Origin: Torymus aiolomorphi
Lineage: Eukaryota; Arthropoda; Insecta; Hymenoptera; Torymidae
Direction of reading: 5' to 3'
Assembly (NCBI GenBank): GCA_036365515.1
Contig: CM070873.1
Span: forward strand, 43,825,157 to 43,889,156
DNA length: 64,000 bases
In this document: positions 62,201 to 64,000 of the stretch, piece after piece
How the letters are laid out: the number at the start of each line of letters is the position of its first letter
How positions within the stretch are numbered: position 1 is the first letter of the stretch
Notes under the pieces: model-generated
What the model was told of the DNA's origin: nothing
What the model saw: only the letters and a program-made list of their open reading frames with translations
Database searches by the model: none
Translations under genes and position numbers: made by a program

Positions 62201-63760
62201 GTCCTTATTGACTCGGTCCAACTCATTCTGAAGATAGCATTTTTCATCCTCCAGGCTGCGACAGACCTTTTCTAACTTAGCGTTAAGCTTCTCGATCTTC
62301 TCGTAATCTGAACTTAGATTGTCGATCGCGCCCGCGTACTCGATGCGGCTCTTGTCTAGGTTCATCTTCTCGCTACGCACACTATCCAGGGCCTTCTGCA
62401 GCATTTCTTTTTCTTGGGATAGTTGTAGGTTTTGAGATCGAAGAGAGTCGAGCTGAAGGATCGTTTCCGAGTTCTTTTCTTCCAAAACGACGACGCGCTC
62501 TTCCAGACCATCGGATTGTTTGCGCGAGATACCAAGTTGTTCTTTGCTCGTTTGCAGCTTGACCTGTTTGAATAATGGCAAATAAAATTTAGATGCATTG
62601 TTTCAGCCAAAATTATAAGATCTTCATATTCTCTAAACTCTAGCTTGTCCTTACTCCTCAACGAAAGGCAAAACATCATTTTTACTGACTGAGTAAATAT
62701 CACATTCGAGGCTATATAAAAAGGAATATTTCAAATTATATAAAATCAAGAGTGCGCAGCCCTAAAACTTAGGACAGTGTATTCTTGATTTTGTATTATT
62801 AGGATTATATATGAGGCGTTTCACGTCAGCTCTCCAGGCGCGGCGCGCGAGCGCGAAATCATGCTGTTTTCAGCTTGTGTTTGAAGGGCTAAGATGTATC
62901 TAAAAAAAATAATCCCCAAGTGATTTCGATGTATTTTTTCCTCAGCTTTCCGATGGTGCTATTAGTTTCTCAAAATTTTTCAATTCTAAGTATTTCTTGA
63001 ATAATATCTCGAAAAAATCAAAAAACCCCTATGTAGAAAAAGGCTATATCCATGTAAAATTTCCTCCTCTTTCGATCTAGCAGGTAAAAAAAAATATTAA
63101 AAATATAGTTTTTAGATATAACACGTTTTATGTTTTTTTGAGGTTAGAATTGAAAAATTTTGAGAAACTAATAGCACCATCGGAAAGCTGAGGAAAAAAT
63201 ACATCGAAATCACTTGGGGATTATTTTTTTTAGATACATCTTAGCCCTTCAAACACAAGCTGAAAACAGCATGATTTCGCGCTCGCGCGCCGCGCCTGGA
63301 CAGCTGACGTGAAACGCCTCATATAGCCTCGAAACTGGGAAATTTACTACGTCAATAATATTTTAAGTGCAGAACCCCTTGAAATGCCGTTACAATCCAA
63401 CAAACCAACCAAATCCTACAGCATCCCCAAACCGCATCTCACCTGCAGCTCGTGTATGGTCAGATGATACTTGTGCAGGGCTGCCTGGACCGCGCTGATC
63501 GTGCTCTCGGCGAAGGCTGGCGTCGCGTTGCCGCGCGCCGGCCTCTTCAGCCCGCCCGGCAACGGCATTGCGCCACTCGGCGTCAGGTGGACGTGCGGCG
63601 TCGTCTGGACGTTGTTGGCGTCGCGCGTCTCCGCGTCCTGAATTACCGCGTGCGCGATGTCTCGCAGAGCGGACTGCAGCACGTCGATGTCCTCCTGGAG
63701 GCGGAGCTTCTGGTTCACGCTCGCCTCGGCGTCCGCGCATTTGTCTTCGAGCGCCTGGAC
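50298..63760 (-). CDS. Rootletin (ciliary rootlet coiled-coil protein), 3' part
   Basis: Rootletin forms the striated rootlet that anchors cilia at the basal body and links centrioles. Minus-strand exons in transcript order are: 63443-63760, 61535-62563, 61105-61464, 60838-61030, 60407-60766, 60159-60344, 59850-60094, 59230-59647, 58120-58232, 57863-58039, 57667-57774, 57398-57577, 57109-57321, 54504-54821, 51000-51389, 50656-50717, 50298-50535. All junctions are GT-AG, phases agree and the sum is 4908 nt (1635 codons plus TGA). Nearly all residues are heptad coiled coil. Rootletin hallmarks are AFAESTISAVQAALHK (about residue 80), SPSRRYSPVR (about 1025) and ILDIDPELVRRGVKSLMRQV (about 1045). 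The C-terminus is a non-coiled, Pro/Ser-rich tail ending STIK. The N-terminal part lies past the right edge. A generic myosin-tail-like protein is the alternative, but the signature blocks make rootletin much likelier. Confidence 0.9.
51453..53387. mobile_element. TTA-flanked palindromic element in a rootletin intron
   Basis: The ends CCAGGAGAGTGTCAGGGAT and its complement are flanked by TTA at 51450-51452 and 53388-53390. The first ~190 bp on each side are reverse complements ('gaagaaagctgc' against 'gcagctttcttc'). A second, nested palindrome occupies about 51646-51979, and a third, built of TTTCGAGC-type repeats, about 52000-52640. A 3-bp TTA duplication fits PIF/Harbinger-type insertion. 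No transposase is present. Confidence 0.8.
51998..52640. repeat. Palindromic 'TTTCGAGC' minisatellite with a 60-bp unit
   Basis: About 52140-52400 has three to four copies of a 60-bp unit built on 'acgttttcgagctcgatttc'. The flanks (51998-52110 and 52540-52640) are inverted copies ('aaggtctcgaaatcga' and complement). Because 60 is divisible by three, the frames stay open and give an ENVLE-type 20-residue repeat on the minus strand. I consider this incidental. Confidence 0.75.
54218..54367. mobile_element. TA-flanked miniature element in a rootletin intron
   Basis: The ends CACTGTTAAAAATGTTC and its complement are flanked by TA (54216-54217, 54368-54369). It is 150 bp, non-coding, with mirrored 'ttaaatttaact' in the middle. 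The CACTG tip resembles that of 3309-3792 and 31288-31558. Confidence 0.8.
54958..55941. mobile_element. Palindromic TTAA-type element in a rootletin intron
   Basis: The right edge has TTAA (55942-55945) and the left edge TTAT (54954-54957), probably a mutated TTAA. The arms are long: 'cttcgaggccgaaatcagct' on the left mirrors the right, and 55385-55560 mirrors about 55725-55900. Its tips and 'cttcggcccataactgcatg' interior link it to 21304-25232. The left arm is interrupted by the B1 copy at 55014-55384. Confidence 0.75.
55014..55384 (-). mobile_element. B1 element, second copy (inverted)
   Basis: It is a near-identical reverse copy of 47438-47806. Comparing the two arms of the host palindrome fixes the insertion point between 'ttttaaaat' and 'aaaattattt'. 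The few differences from the other copy suggest recent activity. Confidence 0.8.
58560..59160. repeat. Palindromic AGGTGAGATCTCA-type repeats in a rootletin intron
   Basis: The motif AGGTGAGATCTCAGGTGA and variants recur at about 58631, 58665, 58874-58900, 59073 and 59100-59140 on both strands. The outer parts are mirrored ('tcagtttcttcaggtttgg' against 'actgaagaaactga'), including C-run 58795-58808 against G-run 58976-58986. It looks like a foldback element, but no target duplication was fixed. Confidence 0.65.
62813..63320. mobile_element. Palindromic miniature element in a rootletin intron
   Basis: The arms 62813-62985 and about 63148-63320 are near-perfect reverse complements. They start GAGGCGTTTCACGTCAGCT and contain 'ctttccgatggtgctattag' or its complement. 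ATAT borders both ends and may be the target duplication. The loop is AT-rich and non-coding. Confidence 0.8.
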
Positions 63761-64000
63761 CTGGGAATGAAGGGAATGTTCTGTATGTGTTGCTGGGAGA
63801 TAAAATTGTATTTTTTTTCAATGTGGAAGTAATATTTTTTAATGTTTTACAAGTGAATATTTCCTGTACTAGAAAAATTTTAAACAAGAGAACGATAAAA
63901 ATAATTATGAATGTTAGAAAAATGTTTGAGCTAAATATTAATTACAAATAAGTTAGACAACTGCACTTGTTTGTACATTAGGCAGAATAGGTCAATAAGA

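Overview
The window looks like arthropod nuclear DNA, most probably from an insect. It is AT-rich, its genes are split by GT-AG introns, it has long (CA)n/(GT)n tracts, and most of it is transposon-derived. An R1-type non-LTR retrotransposon relic (a clade typical of arthropods) supports this. I cannot name the species from the sequence alone.

The only confidently identified host gene is the 3' part of a rootletin (ciliary rootlet coiled-coil) gene on the minus strand, 63760 down to 50298. I could rebuild seventeen coding exons. Every splice site is GT-AG, every phase agrees, and the total is 4908 nt (1635 codons plus stop). The 5' end lies beyond the window. Several of its introns carry palindromic transposons (51453-53387, 54218-54367, 54958-55941, 62813-63320) and one holds a palindromic array of splice-donor-like motifs (58.6-59.2 kb).

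A second, unrecognised host-type locus lies on the plus strand between about 20.6 and 37.5 kb. It has a possible first exon (20636-21005), a Gln/Pro/Met-rich exon built from a 147-bp in-frame repeat (26109-27350), a related three-exon segment (33010-34526) and a decayed third copy (37190-37464). The second and third copies share flanking intron sequence, so they arose by segmental duplication. A 2.2-kb TTAA-flanked element split the third copy's flank, and the empty site is preserved in the second copy.

The rest is a layered record of mobile elements. From left to right: a dispersed repeat with an inverted duplication (172-1640), whose second copy (46.3-48.7 kb) carries three separate insertions; small hairpin elements with clear target duplications; decayed zinc-binding and pipsqueak-HTH ORFs (4.1-6.0 kb); a 2-kb inverted repeat with about 680-bp arms (10.3-12.4 kb); a Mutator-like element with ~280-bp terminal repeats that encloses a deleted R1 retrotransposon and sits inside a tyrosine-recombinase-like pseudogene (13.2-17.0 kb); a non-LTR RT relic (18-19 kb); a nest of TTAA- and TA-flanked elements (21.3-25.2 kb); a 28-bp minisatellite in two head-to-head blocks (28.2-28.6 kb); a DIRS-like RNase H relic (32.0-32.4 kb); and a 5-kb terminal-repeat-bounded element filled with a ~290-bp satellite (39.4-44.4 kb).

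The most notable candidates for something new are the retrotransposon-carrying Mutator-like element, the satellite-filled terminal-repeat element, the inverted 28-bp minisatellite, and the fast-changing Gln-rich locus. All family assignments were made by reading motifs; no database search was run.
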